Source of the DNA: Pseudomonas sp. Au-Pse12
GTDB taxonomy: Bacteria > Pseudomonadota > Gammaproteobacteria > Pseudomonadales > Pseudomonadaceae
Length of the DNA stretch: 63,555 nt
Direction of reading: 5' to 3'
Assembly (NCBI RefSeq): GCF_021341665.1
Contig: NZ_JAJTTH010000016.1
Span: forward strand, 1-63,555
Position 1 is the stretch's first letter, and each line of letters begins with the position of its first letter. Positions 26,275-34,484 of this stretch are shown here, one piece after another. The translations under genes were made by a program, and so were the position numbers. The notes beneath the pieces were generated by a model, which was not told where the DNA came from, did no database searches, and saw nothing but the letters and a program-made list of their open reading frames with translations.

Positions 26275-27053
26275 GTGCATTACCCGATCTGAATCTGGCG
26301 TTGATTCAGACCACCCTGGCCTGGCATGACCGTCAGGCCAACTTCGAGCATTTCGAGCAGTTGCTGGAGCAGGCCCGGGGTGCGGATCTGATCATCCTGC
26401 CGGAGATGTTCACTACCGGATTTTCCATGGAGTCCGCGACCCTTGCGGAAGCGGAGAATGGCCCCACCAGCAAATGGCTGCGCAGCCAGGCGAAAAAGCT
26501 GGATGCAGTGATTACCGGCAGTGTGATCATCCAGGCCGCAGACGGCAGCCACCGTAATCGCCTGCTCTGGGCACGTCCTGACGGTGAGGTCTGGCACTAC
26601 GACAAGCGACATCTCTTTCGCATGGCCGGCGAGCACAATCACTACACGCCGGGCGAGCGGCAGGTGCAGTTCGAGCTCAAGGGCTGGCGTGTGCGCCCGT
26701 TGATTTGCTACGACCTGCGGTTCCCGGTTTGGAGTCGCGACGCGCAGGACACCGATCTGCTGCTCTACACCGCCAACTGGCCGGGTGCCCGGCGCCTGCA
26801 CTGGAACCGTCTGCTGCCGGCCCGGGCCATTGAAAACCTCTGCTACGTTGCGGCAGTGAACCGGGTAGGCACTGACGGCAAAGGCTTTGTCTATACCGGG
26901 GACAGCCAGGTACTGGATTACCAGGGCGAAACCCTGCTCAGCGCCGGAGAAGCCGATGGTGTGTTCCAGGTGTGCCTGAGCGCGGGTGAACTGGCGGACT
27001 ACCGTGCACGTTTTCCGGCGAATCTTGACGCCGATACCTTCATGTTCACTTAG
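26262..27053 (+). CDS. Omega-amidase of the nitrilase family (YafV/MtnU type)
   Basis: This enzyme is predicted to hydrolyse alpha-ketoglutaramate, the product of glutamine transamination, to 2-oxoglutarate and ammonia. The 263-residue product has the nitrilase triad: Glu in LPEMFTTGFS (about residue 43), Lys in HYDKRHLFRMAGE (about 109) and Cys in PLICYDLRFPVWSR (about 147). It begins inside the end of the aminotransferase gene (13-nt overlap), so the two are almost certainly one operon. The reading frame extends further upstream, but ATG 26262 fits the family length. Confidence 0.88.
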   Translation: MRDLSALPDLNLALIQTTLAWHDRQANFEHFEQLLEQARGADLIILPEMFTTGFSMESATLAEAENGPTSKWLRSQAKKLDAVITGSVIIQAADGSHRNRLLWARPDGEVWHYDKRHLFRMAGEHNHYTPGERQVQFELKGWRVRPLICYDLRFPVWSRDAQDTDLLLYTANWPGARRLHWNRLLPARAIENLCYVAAVNRVGTDGKGFVYTGDSQVLDYQGETLLSAGEADGVFQVCLSAGELADYRARFPANLDADTFMFT

Positions 27054-27147
27054 GATCGCTTCAGCTCAGCACAATTTTTTACACGTTGTGAATATCAAGC
27101 TTCAAGGATGAAGGCCGATAGCCGGATCAGTTCAGGAGGAATCAAGC

Positions 27148-27540
27148 ATGACCACCATTACCGCCAACATCGTCAATCCTTACCCGTTGTCCGCGCCCAA
27201 AGCGGCATCGGCTGAAGCCGAAGGCACCAACCCGCTGGCGCCAGTGGACGAAAGCCAGGACAAGGAGCTGCGGGTCAACTCTGGCGACGCCAGTATCGAT
27301 GCCATCACGGCGGGTGGTGATCCGGTCAAGGCGCTGCAGAAACAGATCGAGCAGACCCAGAAAATCCTGACTGAACAGCAAGCACAACTGGCCAATGTGC
27401 AGAAAGGCCAGGCCAGTGACGAGCAGAAAGCCCAGCAAATGATGGAAGTCCAGGCGCAGATCGCCGTGACCAATAGCACCTTGCAGGTGCTGCAAGCGGC
27501 TTTGCTGCAGGCCATGTTCAGTGTCGATGTGCATGCCTGA
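27148..27540 (+). CDS. Small conserved-looking protein of unknown function with coiled coil
   Basis: I do not recognise a specific function. The 130-residue product has a strong ribosome site (AGGAGG 9 nt before the ATG). The N-terminal 50 residues are Pro/Ala/Glu-rich and probably flexible; residues about 58-125 are Gln-rich and helical (KQIEQTQKILTEQQAQLANV), likely a coiled coil, broadly like FlxA-type proteins. No signal peptide, membrane segment or cysteine. It stands alone between the omega-amidase gene and a bidirectional terminator. Confidence 0.7.
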   Translation: MTTITANIVNPYPLSAPKAASAEAEGTNPLAPVDESQDKELRVNSGDASIDAITAGGDPVKALQKQIEQTQKILTEQQAQLANVQKGQASDEQKAQQMMEVQAQIAVTNSTLQVLQAALLQAMFSVDVHA

Positions 27541-27584
27541 AGCAAGCAGCAGGTTCTAGCGGACGCGTTTCTGGCCCGACATGA

Positions 27585-27621
27585 AAAAGGCCCCGAGGAG
27601 TCAGACTCCTCGGGGCCTTTT
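27585..27621. terminator. Bidirectional terminator between converging genes
   Basis: A perfect 17-bp stem (AAAAGGCCCCGAGGAGT at the left) with a CAG loop, with A-rich and T-rich flanks. It separates the coiled-coil gene (+) from leuA (-). Confidence 0.95.
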
Positions 27622-27633
27622 GCTACGGCCGCT

Positions 27634-29313
27634 TTAAGCCGCCTTGGCTTCCTGCTCGCTCAGGGAGCGGTTCAGGGCACTGAACAGCGCCTTGAAGCTG
27701 GCCGTGGTGATGTTTTCGTCGATGCCCACGCCGTGGACCGCACGTTCACCGTTGACCCGCAGTTCGATGTAGGCCGCTGCCTTGGCGTTGGTGCCGGCGC
27801 CGATGGCGTGTTCGTTGTAGTCCATGATCTCCACCGGAACCGGCAGGCCGGCCACCAGGGCTTCCAGGGCACCGTTGCCCTTGCCGCGCCAGTGCAGGTT
27901 GGTTTCGCCCTGGCCCTTGCTCGACACTTCCACTTCCACGGCGCTGTGGCCGTTTTCTTCTTGCAGGCGATGGCTGACCAGCGCGTACGGGGTGTTGGCC
28001 TGCAAGTACTCGCTGTGCAACAGCGCGTGGATCTGCTGGGCGGTCATTTCCAGGCCCAGGCGATCGGTTTCCCGCTGCACCACCTGGCTGAATTCGATCT
28101 GCATGCGGCGCGGCAAGCTGATGCCGTATTCCTGCTCCAGCAGGTAGGCGATACCGCCCTTGCCCGACTGACTGTTGACGCGGATGACCGCCTCGTAGCT
28201 GCGACCGATGTCGGCCGGGTCGATCGGCAAGTACGGCACTTCCCACAAGCCGTCGGCCTTCTGTTGGGCGAAGCCCTTGCGAATCGCGTCCTGGTGAGAG
28301 CCGGAGAAGGCGGTGTGGACCAGGTCACCGACATATGGGTGACGCGGGTGCACGGCAATCTGGTTGCACTCTTCCACCACTTTGCGCACGCCGTCGATGT
28401 CGGAGAAATCCAGCTCCGGGTTGACGCCCTGGGTGTAGAGGTTCAAGGCCACGGTGACCAGGTCGACGTTGCCGGTACGTTCGCCATTGCCGAACAGGCA
28501 GCCTTCGACACGGTCGGCGCCGGCCATCAGGCCCAACTCGGTGGCGGCTACGCCGGTGCCACGGTCGTTGTGGGTGTGCAGGCTGATGAGCACGCTGTTG
28601 CGACGATTGATGTGGCGGCAGAACCACTCGATCTGGTCGGCGTAGATGTTCGGCGTTGCCACTTCAACGGTGGCCGGCAGGTTGAGGATCACCTTGTTGG
28701 TCGGTGTCGCGTTCCAGACTTCCACCACGGCGTCGCAGACTTCCTTGGCAAACTCCAGTTCGGTGGCGCTGAAGGTCTCTGGCGAGTACTCGAACTGCCA
28801 CTGGGTTTCCGGCTGCTGAGCGGCGTATTTGACGAACAGCTTGGCGGCGTTTACCGCGATTTCCTTCACACCGGCCTTGTCCTGATTGAAGACAATGCGG
28901 CGGAACGACGGGCTGGTGGCGTTGTACAGGTGGACGATGGCTTTCTTCGCCCCACGCAAGGATTCGAACGTACGGGCAATCAGGTCTTCACGGGCCTGGG
29001 TCAACACCTGGATGGTGGTGTCGTCCGGGATGTGGCCGCCTTCGATCAGGGTGCGCACGAAGTCGAAGTCGGTTTGCGAAGCCGCTGGGAACGACGCTTC
29101 GATTTCCTTCACGCCCACGGCTACCAGGGTCTTCCAGAAGCGCAGTTTCTTGACCGCATCCATCGGCTCGATCAGCGACTGGTTGCCATCACGCAAGTCC
29201 GAGCTGCACCAGATCGGCGCGCGGGTGATGGTCTTCGACGGCCAGGTGCGGTCAGGCAAGTTGATGGTCGGAAACGCGCGGTACTTGGACGATGGGTCTT
29301 TGAGCATGGTCAT
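27634..29313 (-). CDS. leuA: 2-isopropylmalate synthase (long type 2 form)
   Basis: LeuA condenses acetyl-CoA with 2-oxoisovalerate, the first committed step of leucine synthesis. The 559-residue product is of the longer LeuA type. The catalytic metal-binding start is APIWCSSDLRDGNQSL (about residue 32), the HTHNDRGTG metal site is near 244, and GNGERTGNVDLV near 275. The C-terminal about 130 residues form the leucine-feedback regulatory domain. Start ATG 29313 has AAGGA 7 nt upstream. A short open frame upstream could be a leader. Confidence 0.96.
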   Translation of the reverse strand: MTMLKDPSSKYRAFPTINLPDRTWPSKTITRAPIWCSSDLRDGNQSLIEPMDAVKKLRFWKTLVAVGVKEIEASFPAASQTDFDFVRTLIEGGHIPDDTTIQVLTQAREDLIARTFESLRGAKKAIVHLYNATSPSFRRIVFNQDKAGVKEIAVNAAKLFVKYAAQQPETQWQFEYSPETFSATELEFAKEVCDAVVEVWNATPTNKVILNLPATVEVATPNIYADQIEWFCRHINRRNSVLISLHTHNDRGTGVAATELGLMAGADRVEGCLFGNGERTGNVDLVTVALNLYTQGVNPELDFSDIDGVRKVVEECNQIAVHPRHPYVGDLVHTAFSGSHQDAIRKGFAQQKADGLWEVPYLPIDPADIGRSYEAVIRVNSQSGKGGIAYLLEQEYGISLPRRMQIEFSQVVQRETDRLGLEMTAQQIHALLHSEYLQANTPYALVSHRLQEENGHSAVEVEVSSKGQGETNLHWRGKGNGALEALVAGLPVPVEIMDYNEHAIGAGTNAKAAAYIELRVNGERAVHGVGIDENITTASFKALFSALNRSLSEQEAKAA

Positions 29314-29401
29314 GGAGAAATCCTTATGGTCCGGGCCGAGAAGAGGCGGCCTGCCGGTGAGTCAAGAGTGAGGTTGACGCAGGGGGATGAGGCACCGCGA
29401 T

Positions 29402-29479
29402 TCAGCCTGGCAGTCGTGCGCTGACGAGGCAGAGGCTCCGGTGTTGACGACGCTGAATGAGGGTGTGAGAGGTTTTCAT
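29402..29479 (-). other. Possible leader peptide upstream of leuA
   Basis: A 25-codon open frame starts ATG at 29479 on the minus strand and stops at 29402, 88 nt before leuA. It contains four Leu, three clustered as LCLVSARL near its end. It lacks a long Leu run, and I do not find a clear terminator/antiterminator pair after it, so attenuation is only a possibility. Confidence 0.3.
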
Positions 29480-29577
29480 GTGCTCAACCCTAACCACTGG
29501 GGTGAGAGATGGCAAGCAGTCGAAAAAAATTGAGAGGAATACTCGTAATTGAAGCTATATCGAGATTTTATGCTGTC

Positions 29578-29594
29578 TATTCTTTGAAAGAATA
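29578..29594. promoter_or_regulatory. 17-bp palindrome in the leuA upstream region
   Basis: TATTCTTTGAAAGAATA is a perfect inverted repeat with a single central base, so it is a DNA-level operator shape rather than an RNA hairpin. It lies between the M23 peptidase gene and leuA, about 265 bp before the leuA start. A second hairpin, GATTGCGCA / TGCGCAATC, is at 29600-29629. Confidence 0.4.
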
Positions 29595-29666
29595 CCAGCG
29601 ATTGCGCAGTCGTCCTGGCCTGCGCAATCCTTGTCGGGGCAGCTTTCCGGCGAACCGGCTTCGCAC

Positions 29667-30488
29667 TCAGGGCTGAAACGCCCCGATAAAGATCGCCGGA
29701 TCGACCCGAGCATCGTTCAGGCTGACGTTCCAGTGCATGTGCGGGCCCGTGGCGCGCCCGGTCGAACCCACTTTGCCCACCACTGCTCCGCGAGCCAGCG
29801 ACTGGCCAACCCTCACGTCGATCTTCGACATGTGGCAGAACATGCTGATAAAGCCCTGGCCATGGTCGACGAACACGGTGTTGCCGTTGAAGAAGTAGTT
29901 GCCGATCAGGATCACCTTGCCGGCTGCCGGAGTCTTGATCGGCGTGCCTGCCGGCACCGCGAAGTCCAGGCCCGCATGAGGGTTGCGCTCTTCGCCGTTG
30001 AAGAACCGGCGCACGCCGAACTTGCTCGACAGGGGCCCGTTCACCGGCTTGTCCAGCAGCAGATTGCTCGGGGTGTTGGGGCTGAAGCTGCGGTAGGCGC
30101 GGATCTGCTCCGCCAGTTCGCCATCGATGCGCTTGAGGTCCGCCGGGTTCGGATTGACCTGGCGCTGGTTCTTCAGGGTGATGTGCTGTTCGGGATATTT
30201 CTTGCTGCCCACCACGAAGTTCAGGCTGCGCCCATTGGCGTTCACTTGTTGAGGACCAGGCTTGACCGTCAGCGGAATGCCGACAATCGCCAGCCAGTTG
30301 TTCTGCTCCTTCACCACCAGCACTGGTTTGCCTTGATAGCTGGCCTTGGGCGCCTGGGCGGCGCTGCCCAGGTCGACCACCGCTACGCCTCCGGGCACAG
30401 GTTTGTTCAACAAGCGGGTGATGTAGCTGTCGGCGTGAGCATTGAAGGCCAGGCACAGCAACAGCAGGGAGCAGAGAAAACGCGGCAT
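29667..30488 (-). CDS. M23 family metallopeptidase (LytM type), periplasmic
   Basis: This is a predicted cell-wall endopeptidase or a regulator of amidases. The 273-residue product has a signal peptide (about residues 1-19, cleavage near HAD), an unassigned N-terminal beta domain, and a C-terminal LytM domain with zinc motifs HAGLDF (about residue 169) and HMHW (about 250), plus the intermediate His in MFCHMSK. With all four metal residues present it should be active. It overlaps nothing but sits 3 nt after xseA, so the two are co-transcribed. Confidence 0.9.
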   Translation of the reverse strand: MPRFLCSLLLLCLAFNAHADSYITRLLNKPVPGGVAVVDLGSAAQAPKASYQGKPVLVVKEQNNWLAIVGIPLTVKPGPQQVNANGRSLNFVVGSKKYPEQHITLKNQRQVNPNPADLKRIDGELAEQIRAYRSFSPNTPSNLLLDKPVNGPLSSKFGVRRFFNGEERNPHAGLDFAVPAGTPIKTPAAGKVILIGNYFFNGNTVFVDHGQGFISMFCHMSKIDVRVGQSLARGAVVGKVGSTGRATGPHMHWNVSLNDARVDPAIFIGAFQP

Positions 30489-30491
30489 GGA

Positions 30492-31871
30492 TCAATCCAG
30501 TAGAGAAAGGGTGACAGGCGTCAGGTGATTGTCTTCGACCCGCACTTGCAGTTCGCCTTCACCCAGGCGGGCGGTGAGGCGCTGGCCATTGCGGGTCTGC
30601 CCGGCGTTGCGAATGGCCTGGCCACGATCGTCCAGCAGGATGCTGTAGCCACGGCCGAGCGTGGCCAGGGGGCTGACCACGTGCAGGGTCTGCATCTGGC
30701 TGTGCAATTGCAGGCGGCGGCCCTTGAGGCCTTCGCGCATGGCGCGGGGCAGTCGTTCGGCCAGGCTGTCCAGGCGTTGGCGCAGCAGCGCCAGTTGTCG
30801 ACCTGGATGCTGCGCCCCGAGGCGAGTTTCCAGGCGGATCAAGCGTTCGCGCCGGATATTGAGGCTGCGTTCGAAGGCCCGGCGCAGGCGCATGTCCAGG
30901 TCGTCCAGGCGTTGTGCTTGCTGGCGCAGGCGTTCGCCGGGATGGCGCAGGCGTCGGGCCAGGCCGTCCAGGCGCAAGCGCTCGCGCATCAGCCGGTCGC
31001 GCATGCGCATCACCAGGCGCCGATGCAGGCTCTCGATGCGGCGTTGCAGGTCGCTGGAGTCGGGGGCCAGCAGTTCGGCGGCGGCAGAAGGCGTGGGGGC
31101 GCGAACATCGGCCACGAAATCGCTGATGGACACGTCGGTTTCATGGCCGACGGCGCTGACGATCGGCGTTACGCAGGCATCCACCGCCCGGGCCACGGCT
31201 TCTTCGTTGAAGCACCAGAGGTCTTCCAGCGAGCCGCCGCCACGGGCCAGGATCAGCGCGTCAAAGCCCCGGGCATCGGCCAGTTGCAGGGCGCGGACGA
31301 TCTGCGCCGTGGCCTCGCGGCCCTGCACGGCTGTGGGAATCAGTGTCAGTACAACCTGCGGCGCGCGGCGGCGGAACACGCTGATGATGTCGCGGATCAC
31401 CGCGCCGGTAGGGGAACTGATGATGCCGATGCGTTGCGGATGGGCCGGCAGCGGCACTTTGCGCTCGGCGCTGAACAGGCCTTCGGCGCTGAGCTTTTCC
31501 TTGAGTGCATCGAAGGCCAGGCGCAGGGCACCGTCACCGGCCGGTTCCACGGTATCGAGGATCAGCTGATAGTCGCCGCGGCCCTCGAACAGCGAGACCT
31601 TGCCCCGGACCTTGACCGCCAGGCCGTCCTTCAGCGCCTGGCGGACCCGCACGGCGTTCTGCCGAAACAGCGCACAGCGCACCTGGGCGCCGCTGTCCTT
31701 GAGGGTGAAGTACACATGGCCGGAGGCGGGGCGGGCGAGGTTGGAGATCTCGCCTTCGACCCAGATATTGCTGAACACGTCCTCGAGCAGCACCCGGGCG
31801 CGGCCGTTGAGCTGGGTGACGGTGAGGACCTCGCGGTCCAGGCCGAGTCGTGCGAAGGGATCTTTAATCAT
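30492..31871 (-). CDS. xseA: Exodeoxyribonuclease VII large subunit
   Basis: XseA is the catalytic subunit of ExoVII, which degrades single-stranded DNA. The frame is open further upstream, but ATG 31871 gives MIKDPFARLGLDREVLTVTQ and 459 residues, the usual Pseudomonas length. It has an N-terminal OB fold (about residues 20-110), the catalytic region with LILARGGGSLEDLWCFNEE and AVGHETDVSISDFVAD (about 205-260), and a long Arg-rich coiled coil (about 270-400). No good ribosome site is seen before this ATG. Confidence 0.95.
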   Translation of the reverse strand: MIKDPFARLGLDREVLTVTQLNGRARVLLEDVFSNIWVEGEISNLARPASGHVYFTLKDSGAQVRCALFRQNAVRVRQALKDGLAVKVRGKVSLFEGRGDYQLILDTVEPAGDGALRLAFDALKEKLSAEGLFSAERKVPLPAHPQRIGIISSPTGAVIRDIISVFRRRAPQVVLTLIPTAVQGREATAQIVRALQLADARGFDALILARGGGSLEDLWCFNEEAVARAVDACVTPIVSAVGHETDVSISDFVADVRAPTPSAAAELLAPDSSDLQRRIESLHRRLVMRMRDRLMRERLRLDGLARRLRHPGERLRQQAQRLDDLDMRLRRAFERSLNIRRERLIRLETRLGAQHPGRQLALLRQRLDSLAERLPRAMREGLKGRRLQLHSQMQTLHVVSPLATLGRGYSILLDDRGQAIRNAGQTRNGQRLTARLGEGELQVRVEDNHLTPVTLSLLD

Positions 31872-31918
31872 GGGGCGCAGTTTAAAGGCCTGTCTCTGAA
31901 TGGAACAACGCAAATCAA

Positions 31919-32815
31919 CTACAAGTGATTGCGAAAATGTTCGACGAATTGCGTCACCAGAGGCGTCGGTTCCTGGCGATAGGCGAGGGCGATGGTGCTC
32001 TGGCAGTCGGCATCTGCCAGTGGCAGGAAGCGAATGCTGGCGGGCGCGATGTCCTGCATCGATTCGGGCAGCAAGGCAATGCCGAAGCCGGCCTGGATCA
32101 GCTGCAATTGGGTGGTCTTGCGCGACATCACCCGCGCGGCCTTGGGAAAGAAACCCTGGCGCATGCACAGCTCGGCCGACAGGTAGCTCAAGCCGCCGCG
32201 CTGCGGATGGGGAATGGAAATAAATGCCTCCTCCCTGAGCTGGGCCAGATCCACGCCCGCAGCCGGTGGTTGCAACGCCAGGCGATGCTGTGGCGGCACC
32301 GCCAGTAACAGCGGTTCGCTGAACAGCGGGATGATCTGTACCCCTTCCCGCTGGCGCAGCACGGGCAGGCGCAGCAGGCCGATATCCAGGCGCCCTTCAG
32401 CCAACTCTTCCAACTGCGCTTCGGAGGACAGTTTGACGATGTCCATGCAGGCGCCGGGGCAGTGTTGCAGGTAGCTGCCGATCCCCTTGAGGAGCCGGCC
32501 GCTCATGGGCACGGTGCTGGAGTGGCTGAGGCGCAGGGTCCCCAACTGTCCCTGACCCACCTGAGTGGTCATCTCGGCGGCCTTGTGCAACTCCCCCAGC
32601 ACATTGCGCGCCTTGAGGAAAAACACCTCGCCCGCCGCGGTCAGTCGTGGCAGGCGCGCGGTGCGTTCGAACAGCGGAGTCTGCAACTGGTTCTCCAGTT
32701 CCTTGATCTGCCGGCTGAGGGCTGATTGGGCGATGAACAGACGCTCGGCGGCGGCGCTGAAGCTGCCGCATTCGGCAATCTCCACGAAGTAGCGCAGTTG
32801 GCGGGTCGAAATCAC
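31919..32815 (-). CDS. LysR-family transcriptional regulator
   Basis: A LysR-type regulator, probably controlling the divergent TauE/SafE permease gene. I choose GTG 32815, giving MISTRQLRYFVEIAECGSFS and 298 residues; the frame also extends to an ATG at 32866. The N-terminal winged helix (about residues 1-60) has AAAERLFIAQSALSRQIKEL, and the rest is a periplasmic-binding-like effector domain. The effector is unknown. The intergenic region to the permease is 101 bp, the usual arrangement for a LysR regulator and its target. Confidence 0.88.
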   Translation of the reverse strand: MISTRQLRYFVEIAECGSFSAAAERLFIAQSALSRQIKELENQLQTPLFERTARLPRLTAAGEVFFLKARNVLGELHKAAEMTTQVGQGQLGTLRLSHSSTVPMSGRLLKGIGSYLQHCPGACMDIVKLSSEAQLEELAEGRLDIGLLRLPVLRQREGVQIIPLFSEPLLLAVPPQHRLALQPPAAGVDLAQLREEAFISIPHPQRGGLSYLSAELCMRQGFFPKAARVMSRKTTQLQLIQAGFGIALLPESMQDIAPASIRFLPLADADCQSTIALAYRQEPTPLVTQFVEHFRNHL

Positions 32816-32916
32816 GAGGCATGCCTTTTTGCGATGGGTTGGCGACTTTGACGATATTAGTCGCAAGGCTCGCCCCTGGCTAAAGTCATTGCATATTCAA
32901 CTGGGAAGTCGCGGTG

Positions 32917-33687
32917 ATGAGCGTGGTAATCGAAGGTTTGAACCAGTGGTCTTTTGGCCCGGGTGGTTGGTTGGCGATCGGCCTGGGCATCGCGCTGGCG
33001 TACATCGTGTTTGGCATTGCCGGTTTCGGCACGGCGCTGGTGGCGGGGCCGATCCTGATCCTGTTCATGCCATTGTCAAAGATTGTGCCGCTGCTGGTGT
33101 TGCTGGATTTCGTCGCCGCCTTTGGCAATCTGCTGCCTTCGCGCAAGGACGTGGCCAAGCCCGAGTTGTTGCGCCTGTTGCCCTGCATGGCGCTGGGCTG
33201 CACCTTGGGGGTGATTTTCCTGCTCAACCTCAAGTCCGATCTGCTGCTTCTATTGATGGGGCTGTTTATCAGTGCCTACGCCATCTACAGCTTGTGGGTG
33301 AAGGTGCGCCCGGCTCAGCTGGCGGCCGGCTGGGCGGTGCCGATGGGAATAGTGGGCGGAATGTTTGGCGCGTTGTTCGGCAGTGGTGGTTTTCTATATG
33401 CCATTTACCTGAACAGCCGTTTGCCCAAGGATCCGGCGCGGGCCACCCAGAGTGCGTTGATCAGTTGCAGCACCGTGGTGCGTCTGAGCCTGTTCGCCCT
33501 GGCTGGGGTGTATGCCGAGTTGCCGCTGCTGCTGTTGGCCGGGTGCTTGTTGCCGGCGATGGCGTTGGGCTTGTGGGTGGGGCGGCGCTTGACCATGAAG
33601 TTGTCTCGGGAGGCCTTTGTGCGTTTGGTGACCTGGTTGGTGCTGGCCAGTGGTGTTGCCTTGATCGGGCGCTTTCTGAGCACTTGA
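32917..33687 (+). CDS. TauE/SafE family (DUF81) membrane transporter
   Basis: A predicted inner-membrane exporter of the sulfite/organosulfonate or related anion family. The 256-residue product is almost entirely hydrophobic with about eight membrane helices. The family signatures FGIAGFGTALVAGPILI (about residue 30) and GIVGGMFGALFGSGGF (about 145) are visible as the two repeats. Start is GTG 32914 or ATG 32917; GGGAAG lies upstream. The substrate cannot be read from sequence. Confidence 0.88.
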   Translation: MSVVIEGLNQWSFGPGGWLAIGLGIALAYIVFGIAGFGTALVAGPILILFMPLSKIVPLLVLLDFVAAFGNLLPSRKDVAKPELLRLLPCMALGCTLGVIFLLNLKSDLLLLLMGLFISAYAIYSLWVKVRPAQLAAGWAVPMGIVGGMFGALFGSGGFLYAIYLNSRLPKDPARATQSALISCSTVVRLSLFALAGVYAELPLLLLAGCLLPAMALGLWVGRRLTMKLSREAFVRLVTWLVLASGVALIGRFLST

Positions 33688-33728
33688 CCTGTCGGGGGCA
33701 GGGATTAAGCTGCGGGCCTTTAAATTCG

Positions 33729-33784
33729 TTCGCCGGCAAGCCGGCTCCTACAATTGACGGTAGGGGCCGGCTTGCCGGCGCAAG
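33729..33784. repeat. Inverted REP pair
   Basis: TTCGCCGGCAAGCCGGCTCC on the left faces TAGGGGCCGGCTTGCCGGCG on the right across a short spacer. It is a REP doublet between the TauE gene and the zinc-ribbon gene. Confidence 0.8.
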
Positions 33785-33818
33785 CATTCGTACTGTCCCG
33801 CACGTTTCAGGCTTATCC

Positions 33819-34367
33819 ATGAACTCGCAAAGCATCCTCGTTCCGAAAATTTCCACCCTGCCGGTGCACGAACCGCGGGCGCGGGCCATCGTGCGCTGGC
33901 TGGTGCGCAAGAACATCGTCGAGGAAAACCTGAGCACCTGCGGGCGCACCGGCAATCGCATGGGCCATGCGATTGCGCCGGGGGCGCGGGACGTGGTGCT
34001 GCGGCCAGAGGCGCTGCCCTTCGGCGAGCCGATCAACGGCCTGGAGATCATCACCAAGCGCTGTATCTACACCCCGGCCAAGGGCTTTCTCGAAGAAGCC
34101 GGTTGTGCCGAATGCCGCCAGGAAATCGGCGAGGCGCTGTTCGAGAGCCTGGAAGACTGGATGCCGGGGCGCACCGATAACTTCACCTGTCCCGAGTGCG
34201 GTCATGAAGATGACATCAACGGCTTCCTGTTTCTTCAGGAGTGCGGTTTTTCCAACTTGGGCTTTATCTTCAACAACTGGGCCGAGGCAGGGTTCAAACA
34301 GAGCTTTATCGACGAGTTCGCCGACTGGCTGGATCAGCCGGTCAGTTGGGTGAAGGTCGAACTGTAG
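33819..34367 (+). CDS. Protein of unknown function with C4 zinc ribbon
   Basis: I do not recognise a function; related proteins in pseudomonads have, to my memory, been labelled sugar ABC transporter ATPase, which this sequence does not support: there is no Walker A or ABC signature. The 182-residue product has two CxxC pairs, Cys96/Cys99 (GCAECRQE) and Cys124/Cys127 (TCPECGHED), a zinc-ribbon layout, with an acidic, aromatic-rich C-terminus. Start ATG 33819 is the only Met that fits; the ribosome site is weak. It stands alone before guaB. Confidence 0.75.
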   Translation: MNSQSILVPKISTLPVHEPRARAIVRWLVRKNIVEENLSTCGRTGNRMGHAIAPGARDVVLRPEALPFGEPINGLEIITKRCIYTPAKGFLEEAGCAECRQEIGEALFESLEDWMPGRTDNFTCPECGHEDDINGFLFLQECGFSNLGFIFNNWAEAGFKQSFIDEFADWLDQPVSWVKVEL

Positions 34368-34419
34368 GAGGGGAGATGTCCCCATCTATCACTCCAGCGA
34401 TATTAGCCAGAGTTTTACA

Positions 34420-34448
34420 TTGAGCCCGGGTAGGTGTCTGAGTATAAT
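34420..34448 (+). promoter_or_regulatory. guaB promoter
   Basis: TTGAGC (34420-34425) and TATAAT (34443-34448) are 17 nt apart. Predicted transcription starts near 34455, giving a leader of about 30 nt before guaB. Confidence 0.8.
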
Positions 34449-34484
34449 GGCGCGCTTCCATTTTCCCGCCCGGGAGCCCCCGCG

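Noticed and set aside
29402..29530. Classic leucine attenuator before leuA
   Set aside because: The short frame has no run of Leu codons and no hairpin plus T-run follows it before leuA; kept only as a weak possibility.
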